Origin: Vitrella brassicaformis
Lineage: Eukaryota; Sar; Vitrellaceae
Reading direction: 5' to 3'
DNA: 35,297 nt
Assembly (NCBI GenBank): GCA_001179505.1
Contig: CDMY01000637.1
Location: 1 to 35,297 of the forward strand
This document shows positions 1 through 11,018 of this stretch, in pieces. Under the pieces are notes generated by a model. The model was not told the DNA's origin, did no database searches, and saw nothing but the letters and a program-made list of their open reading frames with translations. Both the position numbers and the translations under genes were made by a program. The stretch's first letter is position 1. The number at the start of each line of letters is the position of its first letter.

Positions 1-132
1 CCGCATTGACCCTGTCCGCGAGAACGCTGTGGGACTCGCCCATCTTGACGAAGAACAGGAAGGATGTCCCGCGGTGGACTCGGAAAAAACTGTGAGGTTT
101 TTGCGAGCTCACTGTAAAACTCCAGTGTGGTA
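1..132 (+). other. possible coding fragment at window edge
   Basis: From base 1 a frame stays open on the plus strand to a TAA at 130-132 (about 43 residues, hydrophilic). The minus strand also has an open stretch running off the left edge, with an ATG at 46-48. Neither can be preferred. This may be the end of the neighbouring gene or the 5' leader of the gene starting at 183. Confidence 0.15.
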
Positions 133-182
133 AAAATAATAGTACAGTCCGCAGAGGTCCGCAGAGGCCGGTTGGTCGGCGC

Positions 183-3100
183 ATGGCAAAGCCTTCATCG
201 AGAGCAGCCATGGCGGCTGCGCCCCTTCCTCGGCGCCCCTTCCTCGGCGGCCTTCCCTGTCTGGTCGCCATCTGCACAAGCTTGCTCTCTGCCCCTGCGG
301 CACCGACAGTCAGCGGCAGGCCCCTCTCTCTCGACGCCACAAGCCACCAGGCGTCGGCAGCGGGGCTCCATCCACCCCGACACACTTACGGCGGCCACCC
401 ACCGAGAAGGCGGCGGGCCCGGCGACTCGCTGACACACAGGGGGAGGAAGAGAAGGCCAACGTGATGCGAGTGGAGATGGCGCCCGACAGGCTGGTGCAC
501 ATCGAGTCGACGCCCTTTCTGCGCTTCCGGCCGACCAATGGCGACGTCGAGGAGGCCGGGAGAGAGTGGCGGAGGCAGCAGGTGACCATTGAGAATAAGG
601 AGAGCGTCCCGCTGCCCATCTACGTCACTCTGGAGGGCAAGGACAAGGGCCTCTTTGCAGTGGAGCTCAGCCCCGATGACGCGGGGCGTGGTGCACAGCT
701 GCCCGCCGCCCTCCTGCTGCAGCCAAACGCGCCACAGACGCTGCACGTGACCATGTGGAAACCACAGAAATCTGCCCGTTCTGTTGGCTTCACGGCTGTG
801 GCTGCACTGGTGGGGACGGCTTACCCGTCGGAGGGCAGCGTGTCATCCTTCTATGCCGACGAGGAGCGGCAGACTGACGGGCGGACAGTGGTGCAGGTGC
901 CATTGCTGGCCGACACGCGAGCGGCGGGCGACAAAATGGCGTTTGACGTGTCTGTGCCGGCCAGCACCTTTGTGGGCTTCACGCTGCCGGGCGAGGACTT
1001 CTCCCACGGCCACGGCATTGAGAGCATCCTGGACATCGACGTCGAGGCGACGGAGAATACCACTGCTGAGGGCAAGAACAAGGGCGAGACGGCAAATGTC
1101 GTCTTCTGGGGCGACTCGGATGTCTTCAAGGTGGGCTGGGCGAGCGACGTACGAACATATATGTGGCTCTTTACTGACTGACCCTTCTCACCCTCTCCCA
1201 TCCATACTGCCTGCGTGCATTTAGGTGTCCTTTCCCTCAGTGTCACCCATGGATGTCGACGCGAGTGATGGTGTGGGTCATGCAGACGGCCTGCACCTGG
1301 GGGTAGGGAAGACGCCAGTGCGTGTCTTCTTCGGCGGGCCGACCAAGGGCACCCACAAGGGGTGCCTGGCCGTCATCGGCAGGGCCTCCTCCGCCGCCAT
1401 CGGCTGCTTCTCGGGCACCGTGTTGGACCACGTGCACCTTCATCCCGTCATCGACGTGCCGCAGGTGACAGTGCTGCCGGACGACCCCAACGGCAAGACG
1501 CCCACCAAGACGGTCGAGCTCAAGGCCGAGCGGTCACACACGCACGAGCAGGACAGCAACGCCCGCTTTCGCGTGACCAAGTACCAGTGGCGCGTGCACC
1601 AGCACCCCAACCTCGCTGCCGACCAAACACAGCCGCCGGTGAAGGTGTGGGCGAGCGGGGAGAGGGACGGCAGCAATGTCAATGTGACGTTGGGGCTGGG
1701 CAGCCACATTGCGATGCTGACCATATGGGATAACGAGGGCAAGGCCATCACCGACTCGGCCTTGATGCACGTGGTCACCACCAGACAGATCCCCGGGCCG
1801 AAGGTGACCCCACACACGCAAACATGGGGGAGATTTCTCGCCTCATTGCGTGTTGTGTGTTGTGTGTGTGCAGATATCTCTGTATGAGCCGGTAGACAAC
1901 GGCACCACTCTGAAGAGCCTGCTCAACGCCAACCAGGGTGACTTGCCCAAGCCGGTCTTTGTGTCGTCGCCAGCGTCCGTCAAGTCCCTCCCGCCCCCAC
2001 TCGCCAGCGCCATGGCCGTCACTCCGCCCACACCCACACTCGTCAAGTACTTTGAAGTGCCCATACAGGTAGGTCAGCAGGTTGGCCGCTTATCGATCGA
2101 CCGCAGAGACAGCACACAGACGGGCGCAAGCGTGATGCCGATCGGCATCATGATGTGATGTGTGTGTGATCAGAACGCCCCCAATGGCCGGCCCTTCATC
2201 GGCGGTGAGGGCTCTACATACGACAAGGGTGTCATGGTCCGGGCGACGGCCAGAGTGCCGTGGAGGTACCTGCAGGCGGCAAGGCGCGCCTCATCCCACC
2301 GCCCGATGCAGCGGCTCATGAACCAGCAGCAGGGTGCCCTTGACGAGGAGGACGACCATGTCATCCTCAATGCGTGGGGCGGCGAGGGTGTGGTGGGCAG
2401 CGTCCGTGTGGGCGGGCACGTGCTGCTGCACAACGAGCGCGGCGAGCACAAGATCCGGGGCAACGCGTACAAGGCTGACGAGGTGGTTGACTTGGAGGTC
2501 AGGTTCGCCGTCGAGCAGCCCACTACCGCACTCAGGGTGAGAAAGGGATGCACACACACAGTCAGACAGACACTCCCATGGCTTCATCTCCCACTGTCTA
2601 TCTCTCTGTGTGTGGTGTGGTATAGCTGCTGGTCAACGGCGATCCCTTTCCCCTCTTTCGGTCTGAGTGGCTGGCCAAGCACGGCACCAGCAGCAACCAT
2701 GACTTGAAGCACCTAGCCGCCCCCGCCGCTGCCCCCTCCCTCCCCCACCTGAATCCCAATGTGCTGGTCTTCCACGACACATCGACAGCCAAGCCGTTCA
2801 TCAACAAGATCGATCCACAGGCACTCCCGCATCCGCCATCCAGACAGCCAGAGGGAGGGGGCGCCCCTACGGCCATGATCCAGGTGTATGGCAACGCGCT
2901 GCTCAAGACGGAGGCGCCCGGCAGGGGTGTGGTGGTCAAGTGGGGTGACGATGTGATCACGCCCGAGGGCGTGGCGCACGACCGGCTGACGATTGAGGTG
3001 CCGCTGAAGGGCGTGGGTGGTGGGGCGATGACCATGCAGCAGGGGGAGAGGGGGGACGTGAGGGTGGGGGTGGCGGTGAAGATCGGCGACGACGAGTCCA

Positions 3101-4176
3101 ACACAGCCACATTCACCTTCTCTGACAAACTCGCAAAGGGCAATGGTACGGTATGGTACGCCCCCGTGCACCCGCCCGTCTCTCCCACACACACATTCTA
3201 TGTGTGCTGCATGCAGATGGCCCAGGTCCGTCCAAGCCGCTGCCCAAGATAGCATGGTACCCTCCTTTCGATTTCCCCATCGAGGGCGGCCCCACCGCCG
3301 CCACGATGGGCCCCGACGGCAACCTCTACGTCGGCACCGTCTCGGGCCTCATCCATGTGGTCCAGCTGGCGCACCAGTACAACGGCCCGGACGCCGCCCC
3401 CCTCACCGTCCGGAGTCACTCCACCATCCGGGCTCTCAAGGATGTCTACGGCGACGAGCATAGCATCCTCGGCATACGAATCGACCCCTACTCGGACCCC
3501 AACGCTCCCCACCTCTACGTGGCACACGCCGACATCTACGCCAAGGGCCACGGGTGCGACCGGGTGCTCAAGGAGGGGCTGGGCTTCATCGGGCGGATCA
3601 GCAGGATCACGCTGCGGCCGGAGGGGGACGAGCAGCCGCCGGCTGTGCAGCCGGTGCTGAGCAATTTGCCGTGCAGCAATGGGGACGTGTGTGTCAACGG
3701 GATGGATTTCGACTTCAACGGGACCATGTATTGGGGCCAGGGAAGCGTCACCAACGGCGGGCCGGCCGAGTGCTTCTTCGGCATGATTGAGGAGAGCCCT
3801 CTCTCAGGAGCCATCGGCAAGGTCAGTCAGTGGCCTGTGGGTGGGTGTGGGTTTAAACATGAACACGCATACAGCTGTCTGACTGTGGGTGGTGTCATCC
3901 ATTCATCCATCGATCAGGCCGAGATAAGGCGGCCCGACTTCAACGGCTACGTCATGTACGACTACAAGGACACCGTCTACACGCGCCACAAGGGGCTGGC
4001 GGGCAAGCCGGCGCCCAACGACCAGCGCAACGCCAGTCTGTTCGACATCAGCCCCAAAACCAGAGGCGTCGACTGGCACGCCGCGGGGTTCCACAACAGC
4101 TGGGAGCCCGTTGTCACCACAAAAGGTCGATCACGACCCCACCCATCCACTCACTCACCCACCCACACAAAAGTAC

Positions 4177-4207
<31 letters not shown>

Positions 4208-6869
4208 TATGCAGGTGACATCTGGTGCTCGGCGAATGGTGCGTCTGAGGGTCTGGGTAAGCGGTTCGACAACGCAGGTGTGGACGTCTTTCGCAGCCGC
4301 GTGGCGGCCGCCCAGGCGACGGCCAAGAAGACGGGCAGGGACCCCGCCACCATCGAGTGCGGCTTGGGGTGGCCCGAATGCCAACCCAGACAAGTGCCCT
4401 CATACTCGTCCGACAGAGTGAGTCAGTGAGTGAGCTCATCGCCCGCACACTCATGTGCATCGTGGTTGGTATGTTGGTTTGCGCCTGTGTGTGTGTGGCA
4501 GATATACGGTCCTCTGACGGGCCGCACATATCACGGGTACCCCAACCCCAACAGGGCGCAGAGCGACCCCCGTCAGTGGTACTTTTACGCTGCCTCCGAC
4601 CCGCCCAATCCGGCTCGCTACCAGCAGGGCTACCACATCGACTCGTCCACCAACGGAATCACCGAGTTCAGAGGTATGGTGGCCACAACAGCCAGCCAGC
4701 CAGCCAGCCATTGTGTCTGTCGGTGTTTGCGCATCGTGCGCTTGTGTGTGGGGCATGGCTTTGCAGGTGCTTGCTTCGGCGGCCAGCTGCGAGGCGACCT
4801 CGTCGCAGCCCAATGGAACCAGAAAGTCTTTCGGTCAGAGAAGAGACACCCACCACCCAGACGGACATCTCTCTGTGTTGTATGGTGTTTTGTGTGTATC
4901 AGTGTGCATCGTACGGCGTCCGACGCAGGGGATGGCTTCGCCCCGTCGGTTGCGGTGTCTGTGTTGAGCAACCAGCTCAAGGCCCTCGGCCTGGAGTACG
5001 GCCCCGGCTGTCAGCTCTTAGGCCTGGACTTCAGCGGCAACCGGCTCACCGTGCTCACACCGAAGGAGGAGCACCACCACCACGACCATGACGCAGAGGC
5101 AGACGACGGGCATGAGCCTGTGGTACGCAGAGAGAGAGAGAGAGAGAGAGAGAGCAGGTACACTGTGTGTGGGTGTGTGGGTCTACAGGTATGGGACGTG
5201 ACGCCGTGGCGAGGGAATGTGGACCACGACCAGAGGGTGGTCATCGGCGGCAGGAGGTTCCTCTCCAACAACGGGCTGGCGAGGCCCAACGGCATCACCA
5301 TCGGCCCACTGGCGTGCATCATCACAGACATCCAGGACATCTTCATGTCGTGCGCCGTGTCGATGGACCAGCCGCCGCCCTCACCTGCCCCGCCACACAA
5401 GACCTACCCCGCAGGCACGGCCACCCACCGCACGAGCAAGGGCATCGAGGTGCCGCTTGATGCGTGGACCGACATGACTGTGACCTTCGATGACGGCACC
5501 AATGTCACACTCGAGAGGGCCTTTCTCTTTCACAAACCTTCGCCCGTCGCTGAGCCATTCGGTGTGCTGGCGGGGGGAGGGCCGTGTCTCTCTCTCTCTC
5601 TCTCTCCCCTCTATAGCAATTTTTGTGTGTGTGTGTGTTTATGCAGAGGGCGAGATTGACCATGCTGATTGCGTCTTGGACGACGTCGACTTGCCCGACT
5701 ACGACGTCAAGTGGCTCGACTTCGTGCCGTCCGTCTACCTGTGCCAGCAGGAGTGCGTCCACCAGACCGACCCCCCCTGCGACGCCTTCAGCTATGTCCA
5801 CACAGAGCCCCTCTCCGCCATGAACTGCTGGCTCAAGCACATCACCAGCGCCACACCCACAGGCACATCAGCCGACCTCTCCACCGAGAGCACTCTGCGC
5901 CGGATGGCAGACACCAGCAGCCAGCTCCGCGTGACGCCCTCTCAGTTCGTCCGCAAGGCTGGCGTCACCATGGGCCCGCGTGTGTGTGGCGAGAGCAGGC
6001 AGTGGAAGTGGCTGAGGTCCGAGGCGCTGAAGCGCCTGCAGGAGATGCCTGTGATGCAGCTGGAGGGGAGGGAGGAGGGGATGATGCATCCGGCGGGCAG
6101 CAAGCCCGACGACGGCGAGGAGAAGATCCTCCCCGACACAAACACCAACGCCGCGATGGGCTACCGCGGCATTGCCGAGCAGGGGAGCCAGCATCACGGT
6201 TTTGACAACAGCCCCCTCTCGGGCCTGCCCTTTGGCCATGCCCAGCGGGCCGACGAGTGGCCCAATGGCGAAGACGCAGCCAAGCTGGCCGTTGGCGCAT
6301 CGGACAACACCACCAAGAGCGGCAGCCCCAGCCCCAGCAGCAGCAGCAAGAGCAGCAGCAAGTGCTCCGCGAGAAATGTCTACTTCACTGGGGACATCGC
6401 CCGTGCACTTGCCGATGTGCCGTCTGCCGACGCGTGTCAGGCGGCCTGCCGCCAAATGCGTGAGTGTCTCTTCTGGACGTTCATTGTCGGCATGAGGGAG
6501 AGGGTGGGCAAACAGGCCGACAACTGCGTGTAAGCACAGGACGACGGACCACTCGAATCAACCAACCCACATGTGTCTCCATCCATCCATTCTGTGTTTC
6601 GTGTGTGTGTGCACAGGCTGAAGCACACGGCCGGCAGCGTCAAGCCCAACGCAGAGGGTGCGCTTGAGACCATCAGCGGGCCGAAGGAGTGCTCTGCAGA
6701 CACAGACACACCCACGAGGAGGCGTAACAACAACAACAACAACAACAAGGGCAAGGGGAGGGGCAAGGGGAAGGGCGGGTGGAAAGGAAAGGGCAGGCAG
6801 GGCAAGTGGATGGGCAAGGGGAAGGGCAAGTGGGTGGGCAAGGGGAAGGGCAAGACACCGGGCGGGTGA
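183..6869 (+). CDS. secreted multidomain protein with GSDH-like propeller and apple/PAN domains
   Basis: Fourteen exons: 183-1130, 1225-1803, 1874-2068, 2174-2536, 2626-3145, 3217-3821, 3918-4125, 4215-4417, 4502-4673, 4767-4833, 4903-5122, 5189-5561, 5647-6529, 6617-6869. All introns are GT-AG, 66-105 nt, and join in consistent phase to give about 1862 residues. A hydrophobic segment near residues 20-40 (ATG at 183, or the internal one at 210) fits a signal peptide. Residues about 413-502 look like a PKD-type beta-sandwich (KYQWRV, then LTIWDNEG). Residues about 870-1370 resemble a glucose/sorbosone dehydrogenase beta-propeller (GPDGNLYVGT, DFDFNGTMYWGQGS, ARPNGITIGP). Cys-rich segments at about 1489-1550 and 1723-1805 resemble apple/PAN modules. 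The C-terminus is a Lys/Gly/Trp-rich repeat after a short Asn run. It probably acts outside the cell or on its surface as an adhesion or carbohydrate-related protein; catalytic activity is not established. Confidence 0.8.
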
Positions 6870-6915
6870 GGTGATCGGTTGGGTCGGGTGTACATATATA
6901 CATACATACATACGC

Positions 6916-6970
6916 ATACACAGACAGACAGACAGACAGACATTCAGACAGATATTCAGACAGACAGACG
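6916..6970. repeat. CAGA-type tetranucleotide microsatellite
   Basis: Runs of CAGACAGA interrupted by ATTCAGA units, followed at about 7008-7031 by TGCC/TGTC units. The same units recur through the window, for example near 15418-15450 and 17050-17065. Confidence 0.85.
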
Positions 6971-7189
6971 GTTTGTGCGCTGTTTCTTTTCTTTCTTGTG
7001 TACTAGCTGCCTGCCTGCCTGCCTGTCTGTCTATATTGCATTGTATTGTATTGGATGGTATTATATGTATTGCCTGCGCGCAGGCGGAGCACGTAGATAT
7101 GTAGGGCCGGATACGTATGATATGTGTATCTATTTATGGACCGACACATACGTACATGAAACATGATCCTGAGACGTGAGACGTGAGAC

Positions 7190-7209
7190 ATGGATGGATG
7201 GATGGATGG
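7190..7209. repeat. GATG tetranucleotide microsatellite
   Basis: Five GATG units in a row. Similar GATG runs occur near 7643-7658 and 20904-20923. Confidence 0.8.
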
Positions 7210-8005
7210 AGGAAGGAAATAAACGTGCTGTGTGGGTGTGGGTGTGAGTGTGGGTGTTATCTATCTATCTGTCCGTCCGTGGCCGCACGCGCACACTCAC
7301 ATGCAGTGGATGGATGGGAGGGTGTCTATACGCGCGTTAGCGGTGTCTTCATGACTGTCCCCACTCCCCTCTCTGTTTGTCGGTCGGTTTCCCCTCTGCA
7401 GATCTGGGGTGGTGTGGTGTGGTGTGGCATCGGTCTGTGTGCAGATTAGATACAACAGCTAGGGCTAACAATATATATTGATAACCGTATTTGTGCAGGT
7501 GTGTACAGAGAGAGAGAGAGAGAGAGAGTTACGGCCTTTCGTGCGCATATGTTTGTATGTATGTTGATAAGTCGGCTGCTGCGCTGCGCCGTGCAGTGCT
7601 GCGGGCGGCTCTCTGTCGGTGTGTATCTATGTCTCGCTCTCTGATGGATGGATGGATGGCCCGCGCCATAAAACGTTACGGAAGAGGGCGTTTTTGTCAG
7701 TCAGTCAGTCAGTCGGGTCGGTCGGATCGGTCGGTCCGTTGGATACGCATCGATGGACGTGTGGATGAAGAATGAGTGAATGACTCACATTTACTAAAGA
7801 CCGGCAGACCCACGCAATACCGTGTGCGTGTCAAAGAATTGGTATGCGTTTCACAAAACTGACACGCACGAGCCACAAAACAAGTCACTCACATACACAC
7901 GTGGAGAGGCAGAAAGAGAGAGAGAGGAGAGGGACAATCCACAGAAGCCCTCAGACGGCCACACAGCAACAAGACTTCACTGAAGAGCGGGAAACACGAA
8001 AGCAG

Positions 8006-8036
8006 TCGGGCAGGCAGGCAGGCAGGCCGGCAGGGA
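8006..8036. repeat. CAGG/GGCA tetranucleotide repeat
   Basis: Several GGCA units with two GGCC variants just downstream of the stop of the minus-strand gene at 8130. No coding role is apparent. Confidence 0.7.
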
Positions 8037-8129
8037 GGAAGGGACAGAGCAGAGGACTCAGCCGTGGTCTCAACAGACACACACTGGCCCATCGTCACAT
8101 CCCTCCGCCCGACCTTGAGCCTTGAGGCG

Positions 8130-9173
8130 TCACACCAGCACCGAGCGCCGATCGATGACGTCACTCTCCAGGTCGAATCGCTTCAGCACACTGAGCCACC
8201 GGGGCATCGACACGGGAAAACGCTCATCGAGGGAGGCGGACGCACCAGCAGCAGCCGACTCGGTCGTCCACAGCCCGATTTTCCCCAACCCCACCCACAG
8301 ATAGACAGCGATGGTGTCTGTGGGGCGGAAGCCGCTCACAATCACATGACGACAGTCGATCGGATCGGCTGTATTGAGGTCCCTGCCGTCACGCCGGTAG
8401 TCGGCTGTGATGCCTAGCTGCTCGGGAATTTCGCCAGCTGTCACCAGCCTCTGGGAGCGGGGGTCGTGATGGTCGGTGAATGCCCGCAGCACCTCCTTCT
8501 CTCCCACTCCCTCGTGATCAGACCACCACTTCAGAAGCATCCACATGAGGAATGCCGTGAAGGATGGGAAGAGCCAGGCCTCATAGCGGATGACGGGATC
8601 GCTGTCCGTGTATGTGCTGCGGTAGGGATGATCGGCCGGCAGCTCATCCAACGGCACCACACGGAACACCTTATTGCCGATCCGATAGGCACCGTTGGCA
8701 GCTCGCTGCAGCTCCAGGCTGGTCCCCCGGTGGCTGAGCAAGTGGCCGAATGTGCTGTAGATGGCTATTGTGAGGGGCAGCTCATCGAATGCCGAAGTGG
8801 TGGGCAGCGAATCGGCCGACAGCATGAGGGGCCGCGTCGCATTGGGGGTGAGCTGGTGGATGAAGACCAGGGGGATGAAGGCCTTGATCATCTTCCAGTG
8901 GCCGCTGCATCGTTCCAGCACATGGGCCGTCTTGAGGGCCCCCGCCACGTCCGGAATGTCGAAGGCCAAGAGGTCATGAAGATCCTCGGGGTAAATGGCC
9001 CGCTCGATGCGCTGTTGCAGGACGGCCGGCAGGGTGACGCCTCTGGGGATCTCTGTGGGCGGCTGCTTGTCGATCTGTGTGACGAGTGCCGGCCGCCTGG
9101 AGGGGTCATCGAGCATGTGAGAGGCCTTCTTGAGTGAGAGGGCCCACAGAGAGGGAACAGAGTCAGACGCCAT
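8130..9173 (-). CDS. F-box-associated family protein, copy 1 (intact)
   Basis: An uninterrupted single exon of 347 residues starting at the ATG at 9171-9173. I do not recognise a named domain, but the protein is clearly paralogous to the products at 24960-27048 and 27747-28885. The shared core includes a HLLSHRGTSLELQRAANG block, FRVVPLDELPADHPYRSTY, DPVIR, LFPSFTAFL, IPEQLG, TADPID and IVSGFRPTDT. The other two copies begin with an F-box-like helix set; this one lacks it and starts with an unrelated N-terminus of about 45 residues. It is the only copy with an intact C-terminus, so it serves as the reference for the lesions in the others. If the F-box link holds, the family may supply substrate-binding parts of ubiquitin ligases; this is inference. 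Confidence 0.75.
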   Translation of the reverse strand: MASDSVPSLWALSLKKASHMLDDPSRRPALVTQIDKQPPTEIPRGVTLPAVLQQRIERAIYPEDLHDLLAFDIPDVAGALKTAHVLERCSGHWKMIKAFIPLVFIHQLTPNATRPLMLSADSLPTTSAFDELPLTIAIYSTFGHLLSHRGTSLELQRAANGAYRIGNKVFRVVPLDELPADHPYRSTYTDSDPVIRYEAWLFPSFTAFLMWMLLKWWSDHEGVGEKEVLRAFTDHHDPRSQRLVTAGEIPEQLGITADYRRDGRDLNTADPIDCRHVIVSGFRPTDTIAVYLWVGLGKIGLWTTESAAAGASASLDERFPVSMPRWLSVLKRFDLESDVIDRRSVLV

Positions 9174-9426
9174 GAGTGAGATCTAGAATGAACGACACAG
9201 AATGGCATGCAAACGGGATGTGTGAGCGCCTCGTCTGCCTCCTTACGTGTGCTGGTGACGATTCAACGGCCGTGCAGCGGCTGTCAATGGGGAAGCGATA
9301 CAGTGGGGCAGGTGACAAATCGAACCTGCCGCCTGCACACATCCGTGTGAACAAATGAACACACTCAATCGGCGCGTGAGTGGTCTGTCGCTCACCCGAC
9401 GTCGGTCAGTCAGTGATGGCGTGTGA

Positions 9427-10512
9427 GTGGCGGTGCAGACGACGGGTACACACAACACGAGATATGCAGTCAAAATCAAGAGACTGACAGACAGGCAGAT
9501 GAGGAGCAGATTAAAGGCATTTTCATCAATCAGGTGTTCGTGTGATTCCTTTCGCGAGCTGAGAAGCTCGCATTGCCTGGCCGAAAAACCTGGCCGTACG
9601 TACTTCCGTTGTCAGACCCTCATCGTGAGATACTGAAGAGGAGAGGTACGCCGGCGGTACACAGTGAAGATGTGCACTGGAATGCATGGCCTCGCACATC
9701 TGGCTGCCCGGGTGAGAGCGCCATGAGACCTGCAGGTCGGTCTCCATGGCCAGATGTGTGTGCGCATCCCTCCGTTTCTTTAGTGTGCAGGACGGCCGGC
9801 CTGATCACATGAAGAGGAAATGTTTCACCGAAGCACAACACATCGATGTATCCACAGCACTTCACGCAGCCCATCACGTTGCATCCCTCCCTCCCTCCCT
9901 CTCTCCCTCCCTTGTGCTGTCTGTGTGTGTCGTGCAGAGGAGTGTGGATGGCCTGCATGTCGCTGTCAACACATTGTGACCAGCTCATGCATGCAACTTG
10001 GTGGGCAGCCATGTGCACGTGGGCACGGACGCATCCTATTGGCGGATGACGTCTGTGTGTCTGCCACGACCCACAGGATCATGAGCTTCGGCTGCCGACG
10101 GCTGGCGTGCTGCTCAACGGCATCGTATTCATCTTCGACCGGTACGCATGGGAGGCGGGGAGGGGAGAGGGGCATGGTGTGCTGTGTGTGGTGTGTGTTG
10201 GTGCGCTGCAGTCGGTGTGAGTGTCTGGAGGCCGGCCTCCTCGACTGCCTCTACAAACTACGCCAGCCTACACACCATCGCAGCACACACGGCGATGTAC
10301 GCCACCCCCTTCCCTCTGTGTTGTGTCCGTCCATCACATCAGTTGAAGACGGCGAGTCAGAGTGCGGCCCGCCCCTGGCCGATGGCGATGAGGGCGGCGA
10401 CGGCCTCCAACCCTTCGGCGGAATGAAACTTTGGCAACCGCCCGAGCAGCCGGTGTCTGACTTGTTCAGCCTGACGCACAAGACGCCCAATGTGGGCGTG
10501 TGCACCGACTGA
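9427..10512 (+). CDS. unresolved gene with GRF-like zinc finger fragment
   Basis: Short coding-looking stretches lie between introns I could not fully join. At 9532-9624 a frame reads C-x-C, then about 17 residues, then KPGRTYFRC, as in the first half of GRF zinc fingers; it ends at a good donor (GTGAGA at 9625). Further candidate pieces are 9791-9845 (after CAG, ending before GTATCC), about 10076-10140 (HELRLPTAGVLLNGIVFIF) and a final piece 10343-10512 ending MKLWQPPEQP...GVCTD and TGA. Phases between these pieces do not all agree. It may be a real gene with missed exons or a decayed one. GRF fingers bind nucleic acid; that role is only suggested here. Confidence 0.25.
9882..9911. repeat. 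CCCT-rich pyrimidine repeat
   Basis: Tandem TCCC units with a CTCT interruption, lying just before a TG-rich stretch and a CAG. It may be the pyrimidine tract of an intron. Confidence 0.6.
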
Positions 10513-11018
10513 CATGAATATGGATGCCTTCTGGCGTTTGATGCTTGACGCCATTCAGAGGGCGGGATGCAGAATGTGAAGACACCACTCACTGACCCAC
10601 TCACTCAACTGGCTGTGTCATAGTGTCGAATTAAGTGGGGACGTGTGCCATGTGTGCAAGTCTCCCACAGCCACAGAAGTGAATGAATTGAGCATACACA
10701 CCTACCTACACGTACAGTAAACGCACTCGTTCGTCCGCTCACTCACGCCAATCAACGAACGACACACGAAAAGAACCAAGGGAACGAAGGGATTAGAAGC
10801 AAGGAAAGAAGGAAAGAAGAATGAACTACAAGAGAAGACAGCACGCTCCCCCTCACTCACCACACGCCCACGAGGGACAAAGAGAGACACACACATGACG
10901 CCCACACGCACCGCTCCACTCACTGCTCCCATCTGTCACAAATACAATCCATCCATTCCCCCCACCATCACAGCACGGCACAGCACAGCCACGAACATGC
11001 ACCCGGCTATCTAATTTC
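10513..11018. other. intergenic region
   Basis: About 500 bp between the tentative plus-strand gene and the stop of the minus-strand coiled-coil gene. It contains A-rich and CACA-rich sequence and no convincing reading frame. Confidence 0.5.

Larger units (their letters stand above)
6870..8129. other. intergenic region, microsatellite-rich
   Basis: About 1.26 kb between the end of the multidomain gene and the end of the convergent minus-strand gene. It is dominated by short tandem repeats (CAGA, TGCC, GATG, GTGG, GA, GTCA and CAGG units). The frames that stay open across it have repeat-like composition and no domain I recognise. I see no gene. Confidence 0.6.
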
